From Nilaparvata lugens (taxonomy: Eukaryota; Arthropoda; Insecta; Hemiptera; Delphacidae): a DNA stretch of 64,000 bases. Where the stretch lies: contig NC_052508.1 in the NCBI RefSeq assembly GCF_014356525.2, positions 40,089,113 to 40,153,112 of the forward strand. The letters are read 5' to 3'. This document shows positions 36,225 through 48,368 of this stretch, piece by piece; within the stretch, counting starts at the first letter, position 1, and each line of letters begins with the position of its first letter. The notes under the pieces are model-generated. The model was not told the DNA's origin. It was given only the letters and a program-made list of their open reading frames with translations, and did not search any database. A program made the position numbers and the translations under genes.

Positions 36225-37901
36225 TGGAGTGTAAAACTGAAAATAGGAAGTGGAGAAACACAAATTCAGACTGAATCAATCCAGATCTGCCGAGGAATCT
36301 ATCAAGGAGATAGCTTGAGCCCACTATGGTTCTGCCTTGCATTGAATCCTCTTAGCCTGATGCTCGAAGAATCTACATATGGGTATAAAATAGAAGTTTC
36401 TAGGAATCTTAGAGTTTCTCATAGCTTGTATATGGATGATCTGAAGCTTTATGCCAGATCCCCAGAGCAACTGCAGGGTATGATTGAGCTAGTCTCTGTC
36501 TTCAGTCAGAGCATTTGCATGAAGTTTGGTTTAAGTAAGTGTGCTGTGCTGCATGTGGAGAAGGGTCAAATGAAAATGCAGAGGGATGAACTGAGAGCAC
36601 TGGATAGTGAGATATCAGAGCTCAAGCAAGGACAGTCATATAAGTACTTGGGACTTTATCAGCATCTGAAAATCTCAAAAACAGAAGTGCTCACAAAAGT
36701 GGAAGGTAAATTCCGCAGCAGACTTGATTGGGTTCTAAAAGGAAAACTATCTGCAAAGAAATGCATCAAGGCTGTGAATACTTGGGTGAACCCAGCATTG
36801 ACCTACACCTTTGGAATTCTGAAGTGGTCAGATACTCGATTGGAGCAGATTGATAGGTATGTCAGGACAAGGATGACTAAATTCAGGATGCATCATCCAC
36901 GTGCCTCGGTTGCTCGACTGTACTTACCAAGGAGTATGGGAGGTCGCGGTTTGATGAGGGTATCAAGGTTATGTGTAAGTCAGGAAACGAAGTTAAGATC
37001 TTACTTCCAGAATGCTGAATCAGATTTGTTTGTGAAGGTATGCCAGCTGGATAATGGTTACACAGCCCTTGATTTGAGGAACCAAAGAAGTAGCAAGCTG
37101 CTATCTGCTCAAGACCTAAAAGAAGAATGGAGGACAAAAGAGTTACATGGACGGTTTTATGGGAACCTCAATTCAGAGCCAATAAGTCAAGAGCTGTCTT
37201 GTATGTGGCTAACGGTGGGAAGTTTGTTTCCAGAGACTGAGGGCTTTGTACAGGCGATTCAAGATCAAGTGATAGCAACAAATGCTTATAGGAGGCATGT
37301 AATGGGAGACAGGACCATAAGTGACAAATGCAGAATGTGTGCCAGTGCAGTAGAAAGTATCCAACATATTGTATCTGGCTGCTCAGTGCTAGCCCCAAGA
37401 GAGTATATGTTGCGCCATAACAATGTGGCAAAAATTGTGCACTTGGAGATGCAGATCAAGTTTGGGAATATTGCAGAGGTCCCCCCTTACTATAACTATC
37501 AGCCTCCTCCTCTGGTTGAGTTCAATCACGTCAAGATCTACTGGGATGTCCAAATGATTACAGACAGGCGTGTAGTACACAACAAGCCTGACATCCTAGT
37601 ATTGGATCAGCTGGAGAAGAGGGCTTATATAATTGATATTGCTGTACCTTCAGATGAGAATGCTCAGAAGACCAGAGGCGAGAAAATCAGAGAATACCAA
37701 GAGCTATCATTTGAGCTGAAGGAAATGTATGGGCTGAATACAGTGAGAGTACTTCAAATTGTAATAACAGTCAATGGCCTGATACTCAATTCGGTTGTGG
37801 AAATATGTCAAAGTATTGACTTGGTAGACGAGGTGCTGAAGAGAATGCAAAAATCTGTCCTCCTTGACACTGCACATATTGTGTGTAAGTTCATAAAATA
37901 G
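36225..37901 (+). pseudogene. R4/Dong-type ORF, copy 2 (divergent subfamily, 5'-truncated)
   Basis: The frame is open from just after a TAG at 36222. It reads ICRGIYQGDSLSPLWF (motif B), SLYMDDLKLYARS (YMDD box), then MGGRGLMRVSRLC, the CCHC knuckle CRMCASAVESIQHIVSGC, and the endonuclease stretch KPDILVLDQL with IIDIAVPSDEN. Copies 1 and 3 are clearly related but much more divergent at the protein level, so this is a separate subfamily. The RLE has D where copies 1 and 3 have E, both allowed by the KPD...D/E form. RT fingers and motif A are lost at the (AAT)n junction. No internal stops for about 555 codons. Confidence 0.85.
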
Positions 37902-37989
37902 TCAAACAGTGTTATAAAGATGAAAGGAAGGTTGCATTAAAGTGCCCCTTCTTTGAAAATATTTCTGCAAGAGCGTGCTTATAAAAGGG
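37902..37989 (+). other. 3' UTR of Dong-like element 2
   Basis: About 88 nt, unlike that of elements 1 and 3, ending gcttataaaaggg directly at (AAT)n. Confidence 0.75.
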
Positions 37990-38021
37990 ATAATAATAAT
38001 AATATAATAATAATAATAATA

Positions 38022-38053
<32 letters not shown>
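37990..38053. repeat. (AAT)n array between Dong-like elements 2 and 3
   Basis: An AAT array with two AT interruptions. Confidence 0.95.
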
Positions 38054-38056
<3 letters not shown>

Positions 38057-40187
38057 TATCACAATAACACACCAGCACATTAAGCCAGTATGGCAGCCGT
38101 GTTTTGAGCAGCAGGGCAGTAAAAGGAACATGGCGGGCTGCAAAGAAAATTTGATTGCTGATAGATGCATCATGCAAGATTCAGTTCAATATTAACGTAA
38201 CCTGTCCATGGCTTGGATTGATTACAGGAAGGCATTTGATACCACATCACACCAGCTAATAGTGCACTTATTACAATGCCTTTCTGTGCCTCCAAGCATA
38301 GTGAGATGCCTGGAAGATCTGTTTGCCCTGTGGAAAACCCGTTTTGAGGTCAGATCACAGCAGAGAATGGTGTCAACTAGAGTGGCAACTTATAGGAGAG
38401 GTGTCTTCCAAGGAGATTCATTGAGCCCCAAGAAAACAAAGGGCTATTGCTGTGGCACACCAGGAAACAGGATCCATAGAGTGAGCCACCTTTTCTATAT
38501 GGATGACTTGAAGATTTATGCAGCTAGCAAATCTGACCTCAAGTTGGCTGTAGGTGTGGTGCAGCGATATTCAAATGATATTGGCATGTCTTTCGGATTG
38601 GACAAGTGCGCAGTAACTCATCTCCTGAAAGGAAGGTTACAGGGCCTGGTGCAGGAAATGGAGCTTATTGATGGAAGCATAATAAGAGCCCTGAGAGCTG
38701 GAGAGTCATACCAGTATCTGGGATTTGATCAGAATCAAGCTCAGGATACTGTAAAAATAAAGATGGCTCTCTGCAGTGAGTTTAAGAGGAGACTCAGGAG
38801 GCTCTGGTCATCTGAGTTGTCTGGTAAGAATGAAGTTGAAGCCACCAACATGCTCGCTGTGCCGGTTCTCACCTACTCTTCTGGAGTGGTTAAGTGGAAT
38901 CGGAATGAGCTCCAGGACCTGGACAGGGAAACCCGAAAAAGGATGCACATGGAGAGAAGTTTACATCCCCGCTCTTCTGTTGCCCGAATATACCTGCCAA
39001 GGCATGAAGGGGGCAGAGGTCTACTTGGTTTGGAGAATCTGCACAACAGGGTGGCCTTACAGTTTGCCTGCAGCATACAAAGATGCTCTGATCCCCTTAT
39101 GCAGATGGTTCATGACCATGAAGTTGCAGGGGTTGGGGCCTTCCTATATAAGGCAGCACAGCATGCGGCAGATACCCTTGGTCTCGATTTTCGCACTGAT
39201 CGGGAGGAGGAGCATGAGCCTAATCAGCTCAGGGCTAGAATAAAGACTGCTGAGTCCAGACTCCTGTTGCAGCAACATAAGGACAAGTCCTTGCATGGTG
39301 TTTTCTACAGGCATGTTGAGGAGCAAGGCTTGTCCAAGCCACTGACTTTTGCTTTTCTGAAGTCAGCAGCCCTGAAATCTGAGACTGAGGGTTTCATTCT
39401 GGCATGTCAAGATGGTGTCATCAACACATTGCCATACCGCAGCAGAGTAATGCACATGGATGTTCCTGATATCAGTTGCAGGGTGTGTCATAGAGCACCA
39501 GAGATGATCATGCACATCCTGTCTTCTTGTTCTGTGCATGCAACTGCAGGCTACATCCATCGACATAATGCTGCTCTGCGAGTGCTCTATTACCATCTTA
39601 GACACTCATATGGTATCGACAAAACACCAGTGCTGCCTTATGTCCCAGGGGAGATTGAATCTGTTGTGGGGAATGAGAGGTGCCGAATTTATTGGAATTA
39701 CTCATTCTCTACCACCAGGCTTTTAAGAGCCACAAAGCCTGATGTTGTCCTCCTTGACATCACTTCGAAGACAATGTATGTCATTGAGTTTTCAGCACCA
39801 GCTGAGGGTAACATTGTCACCAAAGAGGAGGAAAAACAGACGAAATATCATGACCTACTAATGGAGCTGCGCAGGCTAATCCCAGGCTACTCTGTGAGAA
39901 TGGTGGTGTTGATTGTAGGTGTACTGGGAGGCATGAGACCTTCATTTTTGGCCAACCTTAGAACGATTCCAGCCTGTGAGAGACCTGCTGCTGTGCTTGC
40001 AGGTCAGATGCAGAAGGCTGTCATTCTTGGTTCATTACGTCTACTCAGAGCGAACGATTTAATGGTAACGGATTGTTTACCACATGGACATGTGGAGCAC
40101 TCACTCTGGAAAAATCGCTTGTCACTCTTCCTTGGGGGTCGGAGCCCAGGGAAAGGGTGGTCAAGCAAAACCTCAAACAGGGAATAA
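38054..40187 (+). pseudogene. R4/Dong-type ORF, copy 3
   Basis: The longest copy. Coding similarity starts at about 38060 (KPVWQPCFEQQGSKRN, CKENLIADRCIMQDSVQY) and meets an in-frame TAA at 38193. After the ATG at 38208 it runs on as MAWIDYRKAFDT (RT motif A, catalytic D), YRRGVFQGDSLSP (motif B) and YMDD (residues 97-100 from that ATG). Compared with copy 1 it lacks 42 bp (14 residues) directly after DSLSP, and 10 bp at the normal stop codon, so the frame reads through into the 3' UTR to 40187. The CCHC knuckle and KPD...E endonuclease are intact. The stop and the RT deletion make it very probably inactive. Confidence 0.85.
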
Positions 40188-40199
40188 TAATAATAATAA

Positions 40200-40259
<60 letters not shown>

Positions 40260-40275
40260 TTATTATTATTATCCA
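40184..40275. repeat. (AAT)n array after Dong-like element 3
   Basis: AAT repeats, changing to ATT at about 40258. Confidence 0.9.
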
Positions 40276-40429
40276 ATATTATCCAAACAATTTTATTGAG
40301 GTTAAGTGGAATCAGGTAAAAAGCAATAATAGAACAGCTTGTTTTTTTTCTTTAATTTATATCTTATGATTTTAATGTGAATGCGCCGTATGAAATTGTA
40401 TGTCCCATGAATGAAATTTAAACATTAAA

Positions 40430-40640
40430 TTATGAAAAATCTAGAAGGAAAATTGAAATTTGGGCTTCCAGATGTACGAGATTGATATTTTTAGAATCTA
40501 TGTGCAAAATTTGGAGATCTGAATCATTCCTGTTTTTCCGGTATGCAATCCACAAGATGACATGTTTTGATGCGAACAAACAAACAAAAAACACAACCCT
40601 ACTCTCTATTATTATATAGATTGTAATATTTATTGTATAT
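40430..40640 (+). repeat. RTE-like 3' tail repeat
   Basis: It contains gaatctatgtgcaaaatttg and ends ctattattatatagattg, a module also present at 25290-25712. No coding capacity. Confidence 0.5.
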
Positions 40641-43600
40641 TGTAATGTAATGTATTTTTTGGAAGAATAAATTTCAATTTCCTTTTTAATTGCTGTTTGA
40701 ATTGAAAAATTGTTTTGTGGTGCAGATTTAGATACCAATGATTCATGTAACGAAATGAAATGAATGTAACCGAAATAGACAGCAAGCTTACATAAAAATA
40801 TTCCTATCAAATTTGGAACTTCAATTCTGAAACTATCAAAATTTTATAATTTTATTGCGAGCTGCTAGAAAACGATCACTATGGATCAAATTTTTGAATT
40901 TTGTCTTTCTGAAATATAATTCATGGATCATTAATATTAAACGTAATCTCAATTAAATGCTGTAAATCACCCTGAAGACTTCTTTCTGCTACTGCAAATA
41001 TTGACGACAGGGTAAACAGCTAGATGGAAATTCGATGAGCGCTACTATACAAAAATTATTTGTCAGCCCGGGAATTCATGGACATAATCCATAGATTTGA
41101 TGTGATGTAAACCAATAATTGAAGTAAAAACCACACGCAACATTAAGGTTCATTTTTTGTGAAGCTTGTCAGAGGAGGTGTAATTATGTGGGTCGTTCTA
41201 GAGATTGTGCTCTGCAATTGAACTCTGTGGGTGGCAAAAAGCACTTGATCATTGAGAAGAGACAACTAACAATTGAAGCGTAAACAGTGGACAATGACCA
41301 ACACTTCTGTAGCCTAGTCCTGCTTTTTCCAGGACTGAGCTTCCAGAGTTGGCTTCGTAGATTCATATCACAAATCCTCAACGCCTCAAATAAAAAACTC
41401 CTTCACGCGTCTCAGCACTCAAGATATTGATCATGATCATAAATTAGTTTGATTGAGTTGTAGGACTATCTTACTGATTGCATGGCACCCGAAATTCAAC
41501 CATGAGCTTTTAGTTCAACTCCAAACGAAATAGAGAAGAAAAAGAAATAGTAATAATAATGAATTATTATATTCCAAGTGGAGGAGTATAAGAGTAGGAC
41601 AACATTTGTGAATCTGTTATTGAAAATGTTGAATAATTATTGTGAAAGGAAAAATGAAAATATGAAATCCTTTTATAATGATTCAGAAGTTTATTCATCT
41701 GTGAGCTACACAGAAAAAGTGTAACATCTATTTTATTGTTGGTACGATCACAGTACCGATACTCATCATCCTGAAAATTTTCGGACCAAAACAGGTTAAA
41801 ACAGATATTGGATATGTAATATTACTTTGGAAGTGTACACAATAGAAATATTACATTCGAATTGTAATACGAGGTATTAAATTTATTCTTCCAAAATATT
41901 AGGAAATTCAGGGTTACGTATTGCAGAAAATCTAGTACAGTTAGATGTACAGATACAGTTGATGTACTGTTAGTAATTACATGCTAGATGCTTGATTTTA
42001 GTACTGACAGCTGAATGTGAAATTGAGGAATGAAAATTTCCATGAAACCTCATATTTTTTATAGAAAAAATTGAAGAAAAGAAAAATAGAATGCCATTTT
42101 ATGCCTGCAGAAGGCTTATAATGGAACGACTCTTGCAGTCTTGGGCGTTTCCACTCTCTCCTCCTGCAATCAAATCATCCGGTCTAGTAGGAACAGAGGT
42201 GAGAATAATGATGACAATTGAAACTAGAAGAGGAAGCGACATGAAAATATAACAGAAAGAAAAAATGGCCAGTGAAACGTAGAATAGCCCACGAAAGAAG
42301 CCTGCAACTGGCTATTTATAAATAGATTCACTTTCTAATGGCAGGTGAATATACAGTAGTCCAATGCTATCCACCGGCACATTTCTTTTGAGCAAAGCCA
42401 GTGATCATTAGAGCTTGAGCATTGGTAGCCCGCGAAAATTTTGGGTGGAGAATAATTTATGTCCTAGTGAAACTTTCACGCACTGAAGACGAGGAGAAAA
42501 AAACGAGCTGACATCTCCTAAACTTCAAATATTGATGCTTTGATGATATTATTGATATTCAATCATTATCACTGGTATTATCTACCGGAAGGAAGTTACC
42601 GAATGTATTTCGGGGTGCGAAAAACATATTTAGAGTGAAGGGGTTTTTAACAGTTCCTCAAATCTTAAAAGTCAAAATTTTAATCAAGTCAGAAGTCAGT
42701 GGTCAGTATTTTAAATCAATTCTTAAATTCAATAGGTAGTCATGGGAAAGAAGGTGTTTTAAAGTTAGTTCAAGACTTTGGCTATGAAAGAGTCAGAAGT
42801 GAGAACTCGCTAACGTTCGTTGAACAAGGTAAGAAACTTGTTTTAAAATTTATTTAACCCCCAAAACAGATATTATTGTGAGTATTTTAGATCGAATTTC
42901 ATACTCAGACAGTTAAATAAATGAAGCTTAAGTTAATTATATTTAATAAAAGCATTAAAATATTATAAAAATGTATATGTAATGTTAATTTGTGAAATTG
43001 ATACAAAAAAACATAGTTAAAGCTATGACATTTCACCTATAATAATCTTAATTATTAAAACCTTAATTAAAGGTCGATATATCTGACTCAGGAACTCTGA
43101 TAAATATGAAGAGATGAAAATAGTAGATCACATTTTCTTGCTTTGTCTCAGTAATAATGTAGTATAGGAATATTTACGCCTATTTTTATTTTCAGATTTT
43201 TGTTACAGGACTGAAATAGCACAAGGGCCCCCTATGAGAACAGTATTTTTTGAAATGAGTCGAAAATAGCATCAGAGCATGGCATAAAGAATTTGTTTTC
43301 CAATATTACGTCCAATGTGCTTCAACGTCCAGCATACTCTTGAATGTGTACTTTTGAATATTTTTTCAAATAAAAAGAGGTCTGCTCCACATAAATAGTG
43401 TGGACTAGAATAGTTCACGAGATCATTAGACAAAATAGTTTTCTGTTAAGGTAGGTTGCATAACATTCAAATATATTGAACGACATTATAGAATATCAAA
43501 CTTTAAAGCGATAAAGAAAAGAGAATATTAATGAAGCAATGATGTAAAAGCTGTACTTGATATTGTTGAATCCTCTCTCTCTCAGGACTATTCGGTAATC

Positions 43601-44314
43601 AGAAACATTCAAAATACCTCCCGAAACCTTAAACCTCGCAGAGAGTGTAGTAAGAAGTATTTTCAGTCGTTATATTCGAGATCCGTTATGTTTTTGCAAT
43701 TTTCTAGTCATATAAGGCTGGCTGTCCGCATGAAAAAAATGTTGAAATATTGAGAAGTGATGCTGTGAGAGAATAACTACTTTTTCTAAACAGTAGATTT
43801 GGATGGCTCTCTGAGGACATGTTGTGTCCCACAACAGCCCTATATGCACACATTCCTCCTTCCTCTCTCTCCTGCAAACATATCGTAAAACTCTCTCACT
43901 CTTTTAGATAACCCTTGTAGATAATTTACGCCTCTCAACGGGCACCACGCCCCAAACAAGAGTAGGCTGGCAGCTAATATAGCTCTAGCTATAGCTCTCT
44001 AGTATAGCTCGCTAATATAGCTCTTGCTCTCCACACACAAGTACAGATAAACGCAGCCTGCGGCTATGCACGGAAATCATATTCTAAGGCCGTGTGCTTT
44101 TCTGGGAAATGGTGGGTACGTACCTCGGAGATCGTACTCAAGAAATTACTTCGATAACTGAACGGTACTCGAAAAGGTAGTCGCTCACGAAGGATGATAG
44201 TTATCCTAGATTTGTTGCCCACACATCCACATCATATCATCAGGCTCTCAACTTATATATTTTCGTGTTAAATATAGGCTACAATCTATATTTTGAAATG
44301 ACTTACCAGACTTC
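40641..44314. other. no recognisable gene
   Basis: AT-rich. The patch at about 43790-44180 is less AT-rich and has repeats of tatagctc near 43980-44030. No motif recognised. Confidence 0.5.
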
Positions 44315-45162
44315 CTATAGTGAGGTCCACGTTATAATGGCAGTGAAGAAAGATAGGAGAAAAACATTGCCAAGTCTCTCCATTTTGCCACTGACTGTAC
44401 ACAGCTGTTACTCAGTTCATCCCATTAAATTTAATCTAATAATAATTATCATTTCCTTGATAAAATAATCAATTCAATGTCAAATTGATCAATAAAATAT
44501 ATTTTTTCATAATTTGATTCAAAAATTTGCTTTCATCACTGAGATCAGATTTTTATTTTTATACAAACCTGAATGGCGGCTTATTTAAAAAGCTGTGATA
44601 CAACAATCTGAATTTCAAAACAACAGAAATTGAGTTATTTGGTAGGTACCGTATTCTATTCCAATTTCCTTTAAAAATGTTAGAAAAATAGAAATCCTAT
44701 TTGAAAATAAGTAATTTCAATGGATTAATTCTGAAATAACTTTTCAATATTACTTATACCGGTACGAGTAGGTCTAACCTTTACGGGTAGGTTAACTGAA
44801 CCATGGATGAAGTCTAGGATGGTTAGTTATCAACTTTAAAAATGTCATTTCATGTATTTTAATTTGTGTTTCTCATACGGTAATGTTTAAAAATTATTTC
44901 ATTGTTTCAAAGATACATTTTAAATCAATTATATGACTTGCGTACTCAAGTATTTTGATAGAATGAGGAAAAAATGGCGGCTGAGAATATGGTTTGTTCA
45001 GTTTTGTACAGTCACTGTCAAAAGTAAATATAAAATATTCTGGCAAATAGACAACATTGCAAAACGAGAGAGATAGTGCTATCTGTTTCGTTGTATGATA
45101 GAAAAGGACAGCAACAGTATTGTCAATCGTACACTGCCATTATAATGTGGACCTCACTATAG
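44315..45162. mobile_element. non-autonomous transposon with terminal inverted repeats
   Basis: The ends ctatagtgaggtccacgtta and its reverse complement (taatgtggacctcactatag, one mismatch) extend to ataatggcagtg/cactgccattat, about 31 bp. The ends can be read as TA-flanked (Tc1/mariner style: ta|tagtgagg) or as flanked by ttc, so the superfamily is open. No transposase frame inside. Confidence 0.75.
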
Positions 45163-47980
45163 TTCAATCATGATACTTTTTGATCTTGAGGCTTCAAACT
45201 GCTACATTTTTCGCATCAAATAATAGTCTGAGATATGTAGTTCAATTCATAGACTTATTAGCTAGATGAGTACCTGAGGAAAATGTTAACACATCAAGTG
45301 TACAATAATTCCAATTGAATCATATCCTTAATATGAATCGAAACGAAGATTTCATGAATTGTGCACACATAGAACATGATTAAAAAAAATAATAAGTTCG
45401 ATGGCAGAATAACATGGAATGATGGAAATTATTCTGAATTTGAAAATATTGATTAACAACTCTGTCAATATTGAACTGGCGATAGTAATTACAAATACTA
45501 GTATTGAACATAATCTTAAGTGATGTGTTGGGTTGGAGAGTGGATAAGGAAATAATCATAATTCACAGTTTCAGCAGAGATGAACGAAATCATCGTTCAT
45601 CTATAGTTTCCTTATTCTATGGTTTCAGTGAGCGAAGTTAGACTACATTTTTTGGGGGTTCGAGCTCTACAATGCAGGTTGTGTCATTACAAGACATTCA
45701 AATGGTACGTCTTCATGAATATATACTGAATTATTCTTAATTTTGGAGAAGATTAGTAGTCTACTGATATCTATCAGGTATTCTATCTATGTACCGGTAG
45801 CCTAGTATCGATTAAGTGATCAACAAAAATCTTTGAAATTTACAGTAACAATACCACAATAATGATTGATTTCTCAATACATGGACGAAACAATACAAAT
45901 AGATTAAATTGAACTATTCAATGCTGTATGATTATTTAAAATTACTTCCTAAATTCAGAAACATCTACACTGAACAGATAGAACAGTTTCCAGATGAAAA
46001 TGATAAGTAATGTCATGGTGTGAAAAATTATAGGTCTACGAACTCGACAACTGACTGCTCCAAATAATATGACGTCTGTTAGAAACTCATAAAACCACAA
46101 CAGCGTTAAAGTGGCACCTCTTCAAATAATGACTTCTCTTTCTAGAATGAATGCTTATCTAGAATGAGTAAAAATATAGAACAATATTATGAGTCTAATC
46201 AGCAATCAACAATATTCGCACCATCTTGCAATTGCAACAATGTAAAAGATGAACTGGTTGTCGAAATACATTATCAACATACAATTCAATAATAATATCG
46301 TTAAGTTCAATTTTTTAATCCAATCTAATAATCACTCTACTCTATTGATGAAGGCGAATTGAAGTGCTCAACTCAATTTATCCATCACCAAATATTAAAA
46401 TCGAGTGAAGGAAAATTGGTAGACTCTTTGTAAGAACCTCATAGCTCTATGACTCTATTTACTTCCATGTCTTAACAATTATCACCCCTCCTAACTATTC
46501 TAGCTCAAGGATAAGAGGCTTATTATGCAGAGCCACTGCATAATCGCATTATAGCGATTTTCGGAATAATCACAATCAAATCGAAGAATTATCTTCGAAA
46601 ATCGCTACATTCGTGGCTCTATATAATCAGCTCTGTATAATACTTGTGGATCTGGATCATAGCTCCTCATGTTGGCATCAAGAAACAGCCTTTTTAGATA
46701 AAATTAATAAGTTTGCTGAATAGCCGTATTACAATAATTCATATAGTGTTATGGAAGCTGAACTAAACTTACTTGAGAGATCCACCCGAGTTAGAATCGA
46801 AAAGGAGGCAGGCTACAACATTTGAATAGATAATGATATAGTATGGAAGAATCGCCAAAAAAATCAATAGGAACCTTCAGGTTTTTGAGGGAGGTTCTTG
46901 AAGAAAATTATGTAGAACTTTCTCATTTCTTCAATTCTCTCCATTCTGAGGTTCTCATTTCAAGCCAGTTTCCTTCTATGTAAGTAGCGTATTCAGATTG
47001 TTCACGAAGTGACGTAACAAAGATTGTGCGATATAGACTCTAAAAAAGTGGAGGATAATTTACGCCGAAATCTAAATTTTTTAACAAGTACTGTCTGTTT
47101 GTGATCAAAAATCGGTTCAATCATAGCATCATATGGACTCGCAAAAAGTGCAGAATAATTCAAGCCAAAATCTAAATTTATGTAACAAGTATCTGGTTGT
47201 GAATTAAAATCGGTTCGATGTGCACTTGGCTGCAGAGTTTTCTCTTCCTGAGCAAATGGAGCCGGCAGTCAGCCATTTTTGAAGCCGTATCAGCCGAGCA
47301 GAAAGCCTTTCCATACTTTCTCCGCAAAGATAGAAATTTTCTGCTTGGTTTGGTCTCGCAGTGCGATTCGATACGCGAAGCTGGAAAATTTCGAAGCAGT
47401 TTCTTCAGCTTCCTCCCACTCAGTTGTGCCACCTACTCTAGATCCAATTCGGCACCATTTGACACCATTGCAGGTGCCAGGTCTCTCCAAATTTCACACA
47501 AACCGACCAGCGACCAGTTTCCCTCTCGTCTTCCAGAACAAAAAATATGAATCACAACGGCTGTCCTGTTTACGTCAATGCTGAGCGTGAAAGTCATGTC
47601 ATTGGTTGATTGAGGCTCTAGATAGACTGACATCATGATTTTTGAATCAAAACTGAGACTATATCAAAGTTGATAGACATCTCAAAGTACTGTGTTCTAC
47701 ACATTCTGAGTATTCTTCAAGTTTTATTAGGTTTCAAAAGTTTAAAAAGAGAGAATAGCACAGATCTTGATGCTTGATAATAAAGCTGGAGGAAGAGTAT
47801 CTATTTTCAAAATGAATAAATTATTTTAGAGTTGAAATATGACAGTATTATAAAGATACCGAATCTTCAAGGAAAAGCTTGTATTCTTCTTCCAATATAA
47901 GCAATCAGATCTGGATTATCAGTATTGGAAAATAGATCGAAGAAAACTCCATAAACTATATTTTCCAAATATTATTTGTC
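45163..47980. other. no clear gene; CpG-richer patch and small foldback
   Basis: A small inverted repeat at 46531-46621 has arms agcgattttcg and cgaaaatcgct plus agagccac/gtggctct. At about 47210-47580 the sequence is CpG-richer and open on both strands (47218-47550 plus; 47178-47432 minus, starting MAQLSGRKLKKLLRNF). Neither frame has a known domain. It could be a first exon or promoter of a host gene, but nothing confirms this. Confidence 0.4.
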
Positions 47981-48102
47981 TATATCATTGTTATAATTTG
48001 ATTGTATGGTATGAGATGTTGTGGTATTCCTCCATAATTGAAAGAATAAGACTTTGATATTGTCAATACCACTTTTATTTATTCGAAAATTAATTCATAA
48101 TT

Positions 48103-48142
48103 CAGTACCAGGTTTCATGGTAAAACCTACCACATCTTCATC
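48103..48142 (-). ncRNA. hammerhead-like core, family P3, left arm
   Basis: Minus-strand copy of the core at 48242-48280, with the first box mutated (AUGAAGA). Confidence 0.45.
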
Positions 48143-48241
48143 TGAACTAATAGGTTAGTTGTTGAAGGAACAGGAAATTCAATCTATTTCCTGAAGATTG
48201 AATTTCCTGTTCCTCCAACAACAACAAACTTATTAGTTCAG

Positions 48242-48280
48242 CTGAAGATGTGGTAGGTTTTACCATGAAACCTGGTACTG
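48242..48280 (+). ncRNA. hammerhead core candidate, family P3, right arm
   Basis: Reads CUGAAGA (exact CUGANGA), U, GUGGUA-GGUUU-UACCAU (6-bp stem II with a G-U closing pair), GAAA, then CCUGGU and A. The stem III is short (ACC/GGU around one base) and the next base A fits the NUH rule. This is the best-preserved core in the window. Confidence 0.6.
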
Positions 48281-48368
48281 AATTATGAATTAATTTTCGA
48301 ATAAATAAAGGTGGTATTGACAATATCAAAGTCTTATTCTTTCAATTATATCATTGTTGTTATAATTT

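Larger units (their letters stand above)
47981..48368. mobile_element. PLE-like foldback element P3 with flanking direct repeats
   Basis: Inverted arms at 48034-48190 and about 48203-48349 are nearly perfect and enclose a short loop. Outside the left arm is a tail of about 33 nt, and the whole is flanked by tatatcattgttataattt (47981-47999) and the same sequence with three extra bases (48347-48368), a plausible target duplication. Tail plus inverted pair is the same plan as P1 and P2. No open frame of note. Confidence 0.7.

Noticed and set aside
45579..45604. Small palindrome gatgaacgaaatcatcgttcatc
   Set aside because: Short hairpin, common by chance in AT-rich DNA; no further structure.
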